The notes under the pieces: generated by a model
What the model saw: the letters and a program-made list of their open reading frames with translations, nothing else
Told to the model about the DNA's origin: nothing
Databases searched by the model: none
Shown: positions 1-10,554 of the stretch, piece by piece
Position numbering within the stretch: position 1 is the first letter of the stretch
Layout of the letters: each line of letters starts with the position of its first letter
Program-made: the position numbers and the translations under genes
Source of the DNA: Siphonodentalium dalli
Lineage: Eukaryota; Mollusca; Scaphopoda; Gadilida; Siphonodentaliidae
Direction of reading: 5' to 3'
Assembly: GCA_032622095.1 (NCBI GenBank)
Contig: CP136065.1
Coordinates: 155,813,577-155,877,576 of the forward strand
DNA length: 64,000 nt

Positions 1-590
1 GATCTCACGCATAAAGACCGTCTGCATAATGAGAAAGTGGTCACGTTATTTGGAAATTTGGAAATGTTATAATTTCATAGTGCATGTATATGTGGGGTGA
101 CAAATGTTATTATGGTTTTGTGGCAAATCGGATGACCCCACCCCCATTGAGACCCCATATGAAGTTTTCAGGATATTGTTTCTTGGTGCATGGGGCTATG
201 GTGTACATTACGTTACCGAACTTACGTGGGTGCATGTGGGGACATGGGGACAACTTGGAAACAATATTAGTTGGAAATTTCACACCAACAATGGTTTGAA
301 ATTGTTCTTGTAGTCTGATTTTTCAACCATTAATGTATGTGGAATTAGTGGTTTTAGACCAACATTTGCATTTATCTTACTTTGGTCAAATTATTGGTTA
401 GAAATTTCTTCTAGGCCCCTCCCTCCCCGGTGTCCAGTCAAAATTCAAGGTATGTGAGGTACCATATGGAAAATTCAAAGACGATGGGATGAGTGCAAAT
501 TCAATTATGTGATCTTGGGTCTTTGGTCCGATTCAAGAGGGGGTGCAGTTGGAAATCCATGGACATCCTCCGTCAGCGGAAACCCTCAAA
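1..590. other. No recognised feature
   Basis: Several short overlapping open frames exist, but none has a recognisable domain, splice signals or coding-like composition. I see no terminal inverted repeats or clear tandem structure. Confidence 0.5.
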
Positions 591-960
591 AGATATATAT
601 GTCCCCACACATATCCATATAATAGCTCAGCGATTATGTCAAACAATCAAAAATGGAATTACGAAGTCATTGTTGAAACAGGCGATAATATTGATGGATC
701 ATAACTCGAGTGCGTGAACCGTTACCGGCGTGTCCCTTCTAGAGATTAGTTAACGGATACCGATGGCCACCAATCAAGGTGAACACATATCACCAACTGG
801 CGATAAAAAAATCAGCGCGCTGCCTTCGTCGGATATTTTCCGGTATTATTTATTTGATTGGTTAAGTAAGTCACATGGGGCATGCCTGATATTTTATTGC
901 CCGCCATGTGTACGCGCCCTTAATTGTGAAAATTATGACAAGTGTCACGAAAATTAAAAA
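590..960 (+). repeat. Dispersed repeat, copy 1 (partner near 33.54-33.84 kb)
   Basis: The stretch containing CCGATGGCCAC at about 760 and the following 150 bases (GGTGAA, CTGATATTTT, TTGATTGGTTAA) aligns by eye with 33657-33835, which has the same order of blocks. The upstream part (ATTGTTGAAACAGGCGATAATATTGATG) also has a weaker counterpart around 33560-33600. Family unknown. The 64-codon frame from 763 lies inside the repeat and is not treated as a gene. Confidence 0.45.
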
Positions 961-2448
961 CATTGTTATAACCATGGATAATAAATTTCCAACATCATGT
1001 CGCAAATAGAAATTTCAGTACATTATGATTTGACAACAATAACTTGTTTGAATATAGCCAAGTTAACACTGAATGTATGCATGGTTATACATATTAGGGT
1101 GGAGAAATATGGCATCAGAATTTCCAATGCAGAAAACGACCGGCTCAGTCGCTGATTGGTAGAAAATATCTGCTAATAATTATTTGATTGACATCTGTGG
1201 AAAGGTCCATTGGATGTAAACTTTATACTTTCATCCACAGTATTCTATATTCCCCTCTATTTACACCAGCGGAGCCTAGCGTTCCACACCACATTACAAG
1301 TACAATTAGAGGCCTTTCGCAAAATCACTATTACGATTACGGATATAATATATTGTCCTGGTAAGGTGGACACCATCACAACTTATTTTCAGTTACACAT
1401 ATATCTGATGGAAAAAGTAATATGTGTCTCTTTCAGATACCATGTTCTTATCCGTGTGTTATACACCACACAGGTAATGTTAGAGTGTCTCCAAGCAGGA
1501 CCGGTGGCACATCATTGACTCATCTGCACATAATTAAACTGCGTGGGGTACATTTCATCTGACATAAGTGCGTAAATATATAATTTTTGGCCGTATACTG
1601 GCAGGATATTGGTTACCTCCGTAATCGTAATCGAACATGAATGCTACCACTATGATAACTTTAAGCGTGTAGAGGAGCGGTCTTGGCCCCAACGGGGCTT
1701 ATTTTTCGAGTTTAATTTTTTTTTTTACACACGGAAATATTATAGATCATATGAAAGTAGAAGATGTCAACTTCATGTTCCGCCCTGCTGTAAACTTTGA
1801 AAGTGGTTCCGTTGTCATGGAAACGGCATGTAAACAATGTAGACACATTTTGAGACAAAACCCTTCAGCAGACGGTAAAAAAGAATTTAAGCACATTCTA
1901 GGACAGAAACATATGTTGAAGATAATTTCTTGATGTTATTTTAGTGGTTGATGTGGACCATCACGGACTTGTACTCCTTTTGAAGTTATAATATATATAT
2001 CTTTATTCCTCCATATAATGAAGAGCATATATATAAACATTACAAATAAATTGAGAACATAAATACATCCTGCATGCAGGAGATTTGGCTATACAATATA
2101 CAGTGTTATATAATGTGACTGACAAAGAGTTTAGTGCATATAAGCATGCCTGTATCCACGAGTACTCGCACGGTCATCAACTTGCATATGCATGCATATC
2201 ATGGAAGTCCCACTGACTAACTTCTGTGTTTATTCCAATAGAGAAGACGAACAGACAGACGAATATGGCATGTTCAGTGTTCTTTTGGTTCAACCATGAT
2301 GGTTTGTACTCACGCAGACATGTTCTGCTTTACGACACCATTTTTTTTCACTCGGATGTGAAATTCACTTGGGTGAAAGATCTGAATGTTATTTCCATGG
2401 GGATAATGTTCCAGGAAAAACCTACCAAGGATTAGTTGTAATGCCTTC
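961..2448. other. No recognised gene; AT-rich unique-looking sequence
   Basis: Only short frames are present (for example 1210-1518 and 1751-1933). None matches a family I know, and none has convincing splice sites or a start context that would lift it above chance. Confidence 0.45.
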
Positions 2449-2545
2449 CCATTTTGGTACGCGACATCCGGGTCATTTTCAGGCGGGATTTATATACCCC
2501 GCTGTTAGTCGGTATTCAGGATTGATACTCCGTCTTAAAGGTCCA
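2449..2545 (+). repeat. Dispersed repeat, copy A (partner 61728-61815)
   Basis: CATTTTGGTACGCGAC... followed by CGGGATTTATATACCCCGC, TGTTAGTCGGTA and CGTCTTAAA matches 61728-61815 block by block (CTTTTGGTACCCGCGACTAT, CGGGATTCATACCCCGC, TGTTATTCGGTA, CGTCTTAAA). Same orientation, moderately diverged. Family unknown. Confidence 0.55.
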
Positions 2546-3985
2546 CTTAATTTTCGAGTCGCCGATTATTTTGTTTATAGTGCCTTGATATACGGTTTTA
2601 ATAACAATCTATGCCATAAAATATGATTAAAATGCTATAATTCATCACTATTTGAAACATCTGTGTTTCAGAAGGTGCCCACAGAGAAATAGAAAACTGC
2701 TGAAATCATAGAATGACTTCCCTCCTTTGGATCCCAAAATGCAACAGAATTAAAACTTTTTCAATGGAAGGGGAAGAACACTATCTTTAATATATAGAGT
2801 TATTCCCCCTGCATTGAAAATAATACGGCTTTTTACTGAAATCGAGATGACAAAACGCGTTGGCAACTCAACAAAAACAACATGTCCACATGCAGTTTAT
2901 TACACGGATAAGTTGATAATACGATGTTTTGGAGCTTCCTCTTTCAAATGGTATATAATATGGCATATATTTTATAGAATGTAATCTGGGGGTTCGAAAA
3001 TTAAGTGGGCCTTTAAATAGTATTTAGGACTCAAATTAAAGGCTAGTTCGCTAATTTGATGGCAAACAAATGTGGTAATTGATGGCCTTTATTCTGGTCT
3101 TGTTCTGTTACTCGGTGCTATATAGTTTACATGTGACAGGCATTCGCATATCAACCGCGTCGTATCGGGTCATCGCTGTGCCGGAAAATATAGGACTTTT
3201 TCTCTGAATGAGGTACATTTTGGTAGACTACTATTAAAGATGCGTTATCCGAATTAACGCTCCTAAATTACTATTTCTTTGTCTTCGTGGGTAACAACTA
3301 TTTGATTCGAGTTGATGATCCCACCCGGGGCCATGAAAGCTCAGAGTGATCGATCAGATATCGATTTTTGAAGTTTGTTATTTCTCGAGATGTGCAATTA
3401 TTTGTGGCCCAGAAAAACAACGGACGGTCTGGGACAAAATTGCGAATGAAGATGGATATCTCTAAAATCAAGTGGTAATACGGTTAAATTTCGTGATACT
3501 CAATTGAGTAATACGGCCATATTTCGTTGAACAAAATGTTTGGGAAATTTTATACCATATTTGACAGTGGTTAGCATTATTTTGTTGCAATTAATCGATT
3601 CTGATAACAAAAGCATATTTTGAAGAAATGTTTTTGTTGTTGTATGTTGATATGGGGACCGTCTGATCGGATTGAGTACCTTTAAGAACATATGGTACTT
3701 AAGTGTGAAGTCTATGTCCATCGTCAGATATTTTATTAACTGGTATTCAGTTTTCACCCCTTTGTTAACTGATATTCAGATTGCAATTATGGGGCTGATG
3801 GCGACATGAATGACAATATGCCATAACATCTACTTGAGGGCTCTTGTCCACAGTGCCGGAATGTCACGTGTGCATGTGGGTGTGTGGTGTGCGTCGATAT
3901 ATATATTTTTATGGAAAAAAGCTATGTCTACCCGTCCAGTATTAATCAAGACTACTTCTCAGTGGGCTAATTATTTGCGCTACGT
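2546..3985. other. No recognised feature
   Basis: AT-rich sequence. The frames at 3500-3757 (minus) and 3810-4019 (plus) are within chance length and match nothing I know. No clear repeats. Confidence 0.45.
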
Positions 3986-4145
3986 GAACTGGGGCCTGTT
4001 TCATGAAGCAATGTCATAAGATTATCTTAAGATGGACTTAATCTAAGATCTAAGGTGGATCTTATGATGTAACTTTTCCGTTTCAAGAACGCGTTTCACA
4101 AAACAAGATTAAGTCCTACTTAAGTAGTAATTTAAGTTCGCGCGC
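3986..4145 (+). repeat. Left end of a GGGCCTGTTTCATGAA repeat
   Basis: Begins GGGGCCTGTTTCATGAAG, continues ATGTCATAAGATTATCTTAAG, and later has CGTTTCACAAAAC. The same ordered words occur inverted at 5655-5845, which ends CTTCATGAAACAGGGC. It is either one end of a TIR-bounded element spanning 3986-5845 or one of two separate MITE copies. Confidence 0.5.
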
Positions 4146-5654
4146 TTTTAGACTGGCTCTCGACAATTTATTACAGCTATGCACAGAAAATGTTGGTTCT
4201 GTGTATGTTATATGCCTAGGTACAGTGTCTGGTGACATATACTAGGGCGTGTCTAAGAATAATTATGATATTTTAATGCAAGGGCGATAATCAGTATAAT
4301 GACTGGTGCATACTTAACTGCACGAGCGCGCTTTTTAACTGTGTTTTCGCGTCAGACCCCATCCACACATAGCTGCATGCTTCCAATGCCTATTTTATAC
4401 AAACGTAACGAGCTCAAATATATTATTTCAGTAATTAAAGGGACTTATACATCGTAACTCAGAATGTGAACCTTCACCCATATAACATGCCACAACGGCG
4501 ACGCGAGACATATGTTCGCTCCTTTCAATGCTGATATTAGGTTCTAATGCATTATACGTATTTGAAGCATCTATAATACCAGGAAACCGAATATGTCGCC
4601 ACGACGGCATACACATACAATACACCACAATGGAAGCACTGAGCTAAACGCTCTTTATTGATGGCCAACATTCATGGAATACTAACACAAAACGCTCTTT
4701 ATTTATATTGCTATAATGTGAATAGGACTTCATATCGTGCTCCAAATAGACTTATTTCCAATCTGAGACATACTTGTAGAAGCCATATATAAATGATGTT
4801 AATGCTATTTGCTCTGGTTCTGTTGACAAATGTGTTAAACGTCTGTTATAATTAACAAACTGCGTATGAACTTCGAAAGTACGTTACGTTGAACGACATT
4901 CTGCATGTATGTTTTAATAAAAACCAAATCAACGACTTCTAATGAAGAGCGTTTATAATTAACAACACGTGAACAGACGGCCGGTTCACAGGCCCCTGTG
5001 GAAAATTACTAAAATACCAATATAGACTATACCACTGGTATAGTCTATATTGGTATTTTAGTAATTCCCCCCAGGGGTCTGTGGGCCGGTTCACAGTGAT
5101 ATTATATGTTCTTTCGCGGATCCCGGTGTGCCCGCGCGGTCCGTATGCTATATACATGCTATATATCTTTTTATTTCATAGTTAATAGATTATGATCATA
5201 TACATATATAATAATAATAAAATAACATATATTATGTATTATTATCTTGCCGATATATATACGGGGTACATATACAATACATTTTACAATCAAATTATAA
5301 CATAATAATATAGAAAGGCAAGTAAATAATAATAATAATAATAATAGCTGACATAAGCATTTATAAAAAAAATGAGTATAAATCATTCACTATTATCCTC
5401 GATGTGAAAATGTTGGGACTAATTGTCTCAACATGATTATTGTCTACAGTGCGATTGGGTGATTTGAATCGCAAATGATGTTCAACTCTTGCAACCACTG
5501 GTCACGTCACTGCTATAGCTTACCAGTTGGTTATTAATTACTACCATTTCTGAAACACCCCTCCCTGCTAGCAAGGTGTTATTCAGTTAAATGTGTTTAT
5601 AATAATATATACATGAACTAGATCCCATCCACATTTCGGACCAACTGCGGATCA
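4146..5654. other. AT-rich stretch with scattered ACGCTCTTTA motifs and microsatellites
   Basis: Three copies of the AACGCTCTTTA word (4647, 4691 and, inverted, near 4946), a long hairpin (separate entry) and AT/TAA-rich simple sequence at 5196-5345 including a TAA/TAT run at 5325-5345. No gene. The minus-strand frames 4939-5157 and 5171-5386 arise from the hairpin and from low-complexity sequence. Confidence 0.5.
4981..5096. repeat. Long imperfect hairpin with flanking direct repeat
   Basis: Bases 5004-5034 are an exact reverse complement of 5036-5066 around a single central base (5035). An outer pair, CACAGGCCCCTG (4987-4998) against CAGGGGTCTGTG (5072-5083), extends it with one mismatch. 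The words GGCCGGTTCACAG occur in direct orientation on both sides, at 4982 and about 5085. This looks like a small fold-back element with a duplicated flank. Confidence 0.75.
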
Positions 5655-5845
5655 CAACGTAGGTCTTAACTTTAAGATTATCTTATGACACCTCACACCA
5701 GTCTTAAAGTTAAGACCAAAGTTAAGACCATGCACCTTAGGTTAAGACTTTGTTCGTGAAACGCACTTATGACTGAAGTTTGAACTTATGACCATCTTAA
5801 GTCCCAACTATGTCATAAGTTGCCTTCATGAAACAGGGCTCTGGC
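5655..5845 (-). repeat. Right (inverted) end of the GGGCCTGTTTCATGAA repeat
   Basis: Read on the minus strand it starts with the CCTGTTTCATGAAGGCAACT arrangement and then TTATGACATAG, followed by several CTTAAGAC/TTAAGACT words. It mirrors 3986-4145. Confidence 0.5.
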
Positions 5846-6459
5846 CTTTTGATATTCTTTTTTGGGCGTTATTTTTTAAAGAAATCATGCGTGCGTGATT
5901 GACGGGTGCTTAAATGTTCCCAAGATATAATCGTTGATATGTTCCAATTATTTGAAAATATATTGGTGAAATCTAGACGTATATTTAACCAATACTGGCA
6001 TTAAATATAACAATAATATATTATACCCGAACATTTAGGTTGGCAAATTTACTATAACGCTACGCGTTGTAACTCACACGCTTAATGGAATCAATCTTGA
6101 GCTATATTTCTTAAATAACTGGAACTTTTCAATTCAGACTATATATTCTTGGTGTAATGTGTCTGCAATCACGCTTCTTGAATATAAAATCACATTATGA
6201 CAATCCAAAGTATAATGGGGGTTATACGGTTCAAAATCTATCGATGCGCAAAACAATTTCAATTCGTCTCCACAGTGTACTGATATCTTGGACATGTCGG
6301 TGATTGGATACGCAATTATCTGTCTTAACAAAATGGATGAGCTAATGTTTCAAAGCCAGACACGATGATGACCGAGCAGAACTATAAGCCAACTCATAGA
6401 GAAGATTATAACCGGGAGATAATTGTACTGTACTCATCCGACATCATCATATATGTGGA
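5846..6459. other. No recognised feature
   Basis: AT-rich, no inverted repeats of note. The minus-strand frame 6134-6331 has no recognisable features. Confidence 0.45.
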
Positions 6460-6461
6460 AG

Positions 6462-6545
6462 TGGTAACCCAGTGGTTGGAGTGTCGGACTTATAATGAAT
6501 GGTGTTCACGCACCGGCGTGAGATCGCGCCCCTCCGGCGAACTAT
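6462..6545 (+). repeat. tRNA-derived SINE head or tRNA-Met-like pseudogene
   Basis: The order of elements is that of a tRNA: a box-A-like stretch (GGTAACCCAGTGGTTGGAG), an anticodon-arm-like GTCGGACTTATAATG, and a box-B-like GTGAGATCGCGCCCC. GGACTTATAATG with a CAT-type loop resembles the tRNA-Met-like heads of many invertebrate SINEs. The acceptor stem does not pair well, so I read it as a SINE head or decayed tRNA rather than a working tRNA. It abuts a LINE 3' fragment, a common SINE/LINE arrangement. Confidence 0.5.
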
Positions 6546-6550
6546 AGTCT

Positions 6551-7070
6551 CCAACAGTGGTTTGGCCTGATTAAGAGAAACCTCGAAGTATCGTCTATTG
6601 AAATAAAGAACAGAGCATATCAAGCTTCCGTCAGGCCCAAACTCGAATATAGCGCTACAATATGGGACCCACAACACAAAGGACAAATAGACAAAATAAA
6701 AAAAGTATACAACGCCGCTCAGCAAGATATGTATCAAACAGATTCCATAACATCAGTTCACCGAGATGCTTGATCACTGACAAAGCCTGCAAGAGAGACG
6801 ACTTAAATCCAGACTCACTATGTTTTACAAAATTAATAACAATCTCGTCTTTTCTGAATCAAATGAACTCATCCCAAAATCCAAAACCACACGATCCTCT
6901 GTAAACAAAGCATTATCCAGATAGGCACAACATCAGACAATTACAAATACTCTTTTTACCCCCGAACTGTCACTCAATAGAATAAATTAACACAAGACTA
7001 TGTGTCTTCCGAAGATGTAGAAGACTTCAAGACAACACTATCTCCTGAAGTTTTGAGCCTCTTATCCTCC
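6551..7070 (+). pseudogene. LINE reverse transcriptase, C-terminal fragment
   Basis: Conceptual translation gives the typical tail of a CR1/L2/jockey-type non-LTR retrotransposon RT: an FGLIKRNL block, then AYQASVRPKLEYSATIWDP (the thumb/post-RT block that in this family reads A-Y..-LVRP-LEY-...-WDP), IDKIKKVYNAAQ, and at 6936-6990 the SFYPRTV motif that closes many such proteins. The endonuclease and catalytic RT palm are absent, so this is a 5'-truncated copy. In-frame stops occur (for example after VHRDA near 6769 and inside the SFYPRTV region) and there are frame changes. Dead copy; the clade cannot be settled without alignment. Confidence 0.8.
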
Positions 7071-7650
7071 ATGACACACCAACAAATAAACAACTGAGAT
7101 TGTACATAGTTTTAACTGTTTTAATCCGATAACTACCCTTTATTAATATTATAAACAATACCAAAAAAATCCACTCAACGGTTAATAATGGTCAGTAAAT
7201 GACCGACGGCTGCATCCATAAGACGAAAAAACAGGGGTGTGCGTGCTGTATATAGCCACACGCTGTTTCAAATATCGCGCCAGGTTGTGACCCTTGGGCA
7301 AGGTCACTTGTACTGAGCTCGCTTCGTCGTACCTTTACGAGACATAGGCACCTGGTTGTTGGGTGTGTAAAGCCGCTCGTGTGAAGCACCTATAAAAAAT
7401 GCATGGCAACATGCAGAAGACTCGGCACTACTCAACAGCTGGGGTAATAATGTGAAGCGCTGTATAAGTACCACAATTGTTATATAATTATATATATTAT
7501 TATCGGCCAACGTCTCCGAAAACCCAGTCGCAAGGTACACAGCCCATTAGGCGATATAAGCCGCACAGCAATAGCGAATATTTTTCGATTCCAGATAAGC
7601 GCGGATTTGTGACCCAAACAAAAGGAGGCATGCCTGATACGTATATGAAT
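7071..7650. other. No recognised feature
   Basis: Contains a few antisense frames (7192-7389, 7304-7540) without recognisable content. Confidence 0.4.
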
Positions 7651-7790
7651 CACGGTGGGGAATCATGTGGTTTCGAGTTGATGAGTATACCACGCATTCA
7701 AAATGGCTGAGGCGATCGCAAACGCGACCAGAACAGAGGAAAAAGGTAATAAACTAGGATAATTATATATTACATGGTATTTTAGCAGCA
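7651..7790 (+). mobile_element. One end of the CACGGTGGGGAATCACG MITE
   Basis: Starts TCACGGTGGGGAATCATGTGG and runs on through GCATTCAAAATGGCTGAGGCG and CAAACGCGACCAGAA to the CTAGGATA...TATTTTA block, co-linear with the left part of the element at 38514-38997. I found no matching right terminus, so this copy is partial. Confidence 0.65.
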
Positions 7791-8643
7791 TGATATCAGA
7801 CCTCGTGGCATTTCAACGCTTCAATATATAGGGGTTAAATCAATCGCACGTACTCTGTAATTCCAATGTTTCTCATTCAAAATTGTTTGAAGAACTTCAT
7901 GGAAATTGGCCATGAAATGTTGCCATCTGTATTAATGTACACTTATACCGACTGACACAACGGACATATCACCTATATTGAGCTAACCGGACATCAAAGC
8001 GTAATCTAACGTCTCGTTAACAAACTGACAAATTTGCCTGGTATTGTTGTGTGGGCATGTCGTCATATAAAACTGTATTGTACCAGAATATGAACGGCAT
8101 CACACATATAACACCCATCTTTGCCAAAGCAAAATATATCGGTATAAGACTATATATATTGTGATGGATCACTCCGGTGGGGTGATCGAATGGGGTTACA
8201 TAATAGTAGAGCGGTTAAGAAAAAAATCATGCACTTTTGAGTAGAAGCATGAAACTTCTCACATATCATTATGGACATATATAGATCAATTTCTGATATG
8301 GACCTAATTTCAAAAATTCAAAATGGCCGCCAAATCCAAGATGGCCGCCAAAGGGGTCAAAACATTTCGCAGTGTCTAGTTATACACCGAATACAGAAAA
8401 CATATTTGACATATGATGGTGTAGTTAATTGTTTGGTAAAACGTATGCAGTGAATCGCGTTGCAGTATATATACACTATAAACATTGCTGTTTGTATATC
8501 AACGAATCATTCGTCCCAAATTAAAGAGTAAATGTTAACAATACAGTTCTGACAATGGATATATGAGTAATACAATACAGGCAGAATCCAGTTTTATGAA
8601 ATTGTACAACATGTGTGACTGGAATGTTCGGTATATTGAACGT
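7791..8643. other. No gene; short ATGGCCGCCAAA duplication
   Basis: At 8321-8353 AAATGGCCGCCAAA is followed directly by AAGATGGCCGCCAAA. The rest is AT-rich without recognised structure. Confidence 0.45.
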
Positions 8644-8732
8644 TATATACATTCGTTTAATGAACCGCTATACATTCGTTTAATGGGCAGGTACATTCGT
8701 TTAATGGCCGGCTATACATTCGTTTAATGGGC
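8644..8732 (+). repeat. Short tandem array, unit TATACATTCGTTTAATGGGC
   Basis: Four copies of TACATTCGTTTAATG start at about 8648, 8670, 8691 and 8715 (spacing 21-24 bases), each followed by a variable GC-rich linker. A related TACATTCGTTAAGTGGG lies alone near 10084. Confidence 0.8.
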
Positions 8733-9418
8733 AAACCGCCTATGTGCGTACTTATCAGTATATGATTCACTGAAATAGACATATATACTATGTCTTTAAG
8801 CATGAGATATCCTGTATCATTCTCGAAATGTGGGGTGTCGTTCTCCTTCAGTGCGACCGGTTTGCATTAAACCGAGATATGGGCCCACGCAGTGGCGACA
8901 CTAATGTAGAATCGGCCGAAAGTTTCCATGATCGATCCCAGCAGTCAGTATCAATTATTTGGTGGATTACACTGGTCGTGACAGATTTACTTTTCCTCAC
9001 ATCTAGCGTTTGCTGTGGATAATTTTATTTGTCCAACCTTTTATCTGCTGTTCAAAAGAACTTAATCATTATATTTTCCTAATCAATACTCAGAGAACTG
9101 TGAAAGCTTTCGTCTTCTTGTTGTTAAGGCTAACAGAATACGAAAATATCCCGAAGCGGCTGTTCGAAACTAGACATCTCAGAGAGACACGTAAAACGCG
9201 GAGCCGCTATTGATGGGAAATATCTTTTGGTCCAGGCTAATCAGATTACACTTGAAGTTACAACTAGGTGTTGTTGAGAGGAAATAGGAATACTTATATG
9301 GAAACATATGGCGTCCAAACATGGATATAGATCAGCACTTTATATTTTACATGGAACGAAGATGGTAGTGTATGCTTTAAAATCCACGGTCCGATTTGAC
9401 GCCACAAAACTACTATTT
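8733..9418. other. No recognised feature
   Basis: Two short consecutive frames (8828-9022, 9010-9213) have no recognisable domain; the second contains a hydrophobic N-terminus, but nothing supports an exon. Confidence 0.4.
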
Positions 9419-9421
9419 GTA

Positions 9422-9894
9422 CAGTACCAGTCAGAAGAAGTGGTATATTGAGACGCGCCTTTATTGCGATATTGGGCGCGCTTAATTTCGAAAAAAGAGC
9501 GATTATAGCGCAATACCAAAATCTGTCTCGCTTATTGTTGCGATATTGAGCGCAAATATTGCGATATTAAGCGCGCATACATACCAGATAGTGTTATATT
9601 TATAGTAGATAAATACAGTGCATATAGTGTACATATAGTGTTCATATGGTATTGATAACTATAATTATATACAAAATCTAAAACAGTGTCTCTATTTATA
9701 TATGCAATAAACAATATAGAAGAAGCAAAAATTTGCTTTAAATGTCACAATTTCGAGCGCAAGATGTCGCAATATTAAGCGCGCGATATCGCAATATTTA
9801 ACGCTTATATATAAGCGTTTCCACTTGCAATATTATTGTGATATTGGGCGCGAAAATAGCGCGCTTAATGTACCACTTCTTTTGACAGGTACTG
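9422..9894. mobile_element. MITE flanked by TA, rich in GCGATATT/GCGCGC words
   Basis: Terminal inverted repeats begin CAGTACCAGTCAGAAGAAGT on the left and CAGTACCTGTCAAAAGAAGT on the right strand, with two differences in the first 20 bases. Both ends are flanked by TA (9420-9421 and 9895-9896), the target duplication of Tc1/mariner elements. Inside are many copies of GCGATATT followed by GGGCGCGC, GAGCGC or AAGCGCGC, in both orientations towards the two ends. No transposase is encoded. Confidence 0.8.
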
Positions 9895-9896
9895 TA

Positions 9897-10232
9897 CGTT
9901 TTCTAAATCAGAAAATAATTAGATCGTGCCATGAGTCCATTAATTGGTTCTGATGGTCAATTCATTTAATTATTCCCGATTCAGGACTGAATATTGACAA
10001 CTCTCCTCCAGACTTTGAGTTTTCTCAAATGGTATAGTACGATCGGTATACGGTTGGAAGTTTCGGCAATACTAGTTAATTTCTACATTCGTTAAGTGGG
10101 TAGACAATAATCAGTTATATTCACTGACATAAGCGCAAAATATATATATATATCCTTACAAGTTACTGAAATAAGCGCAAAATATATCGTTAGAATAACG
10201 TCACTTGTTAATTAGTCTGTTTTAAGCAAAAA
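9897..10232. other. No gene; two ATAAGCGCAAAATATAT copies
   Basis: CTGACATAAGCGCAAAATAT (from 10122) and CTGAAATAAGCGCAAAATAT (from 10165) form a direct repeat about 43 bases apart, separated by a TA run. Confidence 0.5.
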
Positions 10233-10554
10233 ATGGACATGCCTCTCAATGCTGAAACGAACCATCCTTATCTTCCACGCATCACCTTGAATGACAATGG
10301 GAACATAGCATACATGGGATGGGACAGCATCCCCAAGACGAAGCAGCCTCATTCCGCCCATCGCTGACATCTAAACGTTGCGTCATCGCCGCGATTTTGA
10401 GTGGAAAGGTTTATACTTCAACTTAGCTGAGGTGCCCGACTTCGTCCGGGCTATTTAGGGATTTCTTTGTGATCGCCTCCGTCTGGGCAGAATATACAGC
10501 GTCTGGACAAACTATTGTTCGATCTCTCCAGAAACGTGCCTATATGAGCATATA
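10233..10554 (+). pseudogene. Possible decayed coding fragment, family unknown
   Basis: A 44-codon frame opens at an ATG in good context (10233-10367; start MDMPLNAETNHPYLPRITLN). A second frame, shifted by one, runs from about 10376 to 10554 with one in-frame stop at 10456-10458 and contains DFEWKGLYFNLAEVPDFVRA and then DRLRLGRIYSVWTNYC. The aromatic and charged composition is far more protein-like than neighbouring translations, and base composition is less AT-rich than the flanks. I do not recognise the family. Open length alone is not statistically compelling, so this is a suggestion based on composition. If real, it carries at least one frameshift and two stops (10372, 10456). Confidence 0.35.

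Noticed and set aside
6462-6545. Functional tRNA-Met gene
   Set aside because: Acceptor stem does not pair and the box B is degenerate; better read as a SINE head or tRNA relic.
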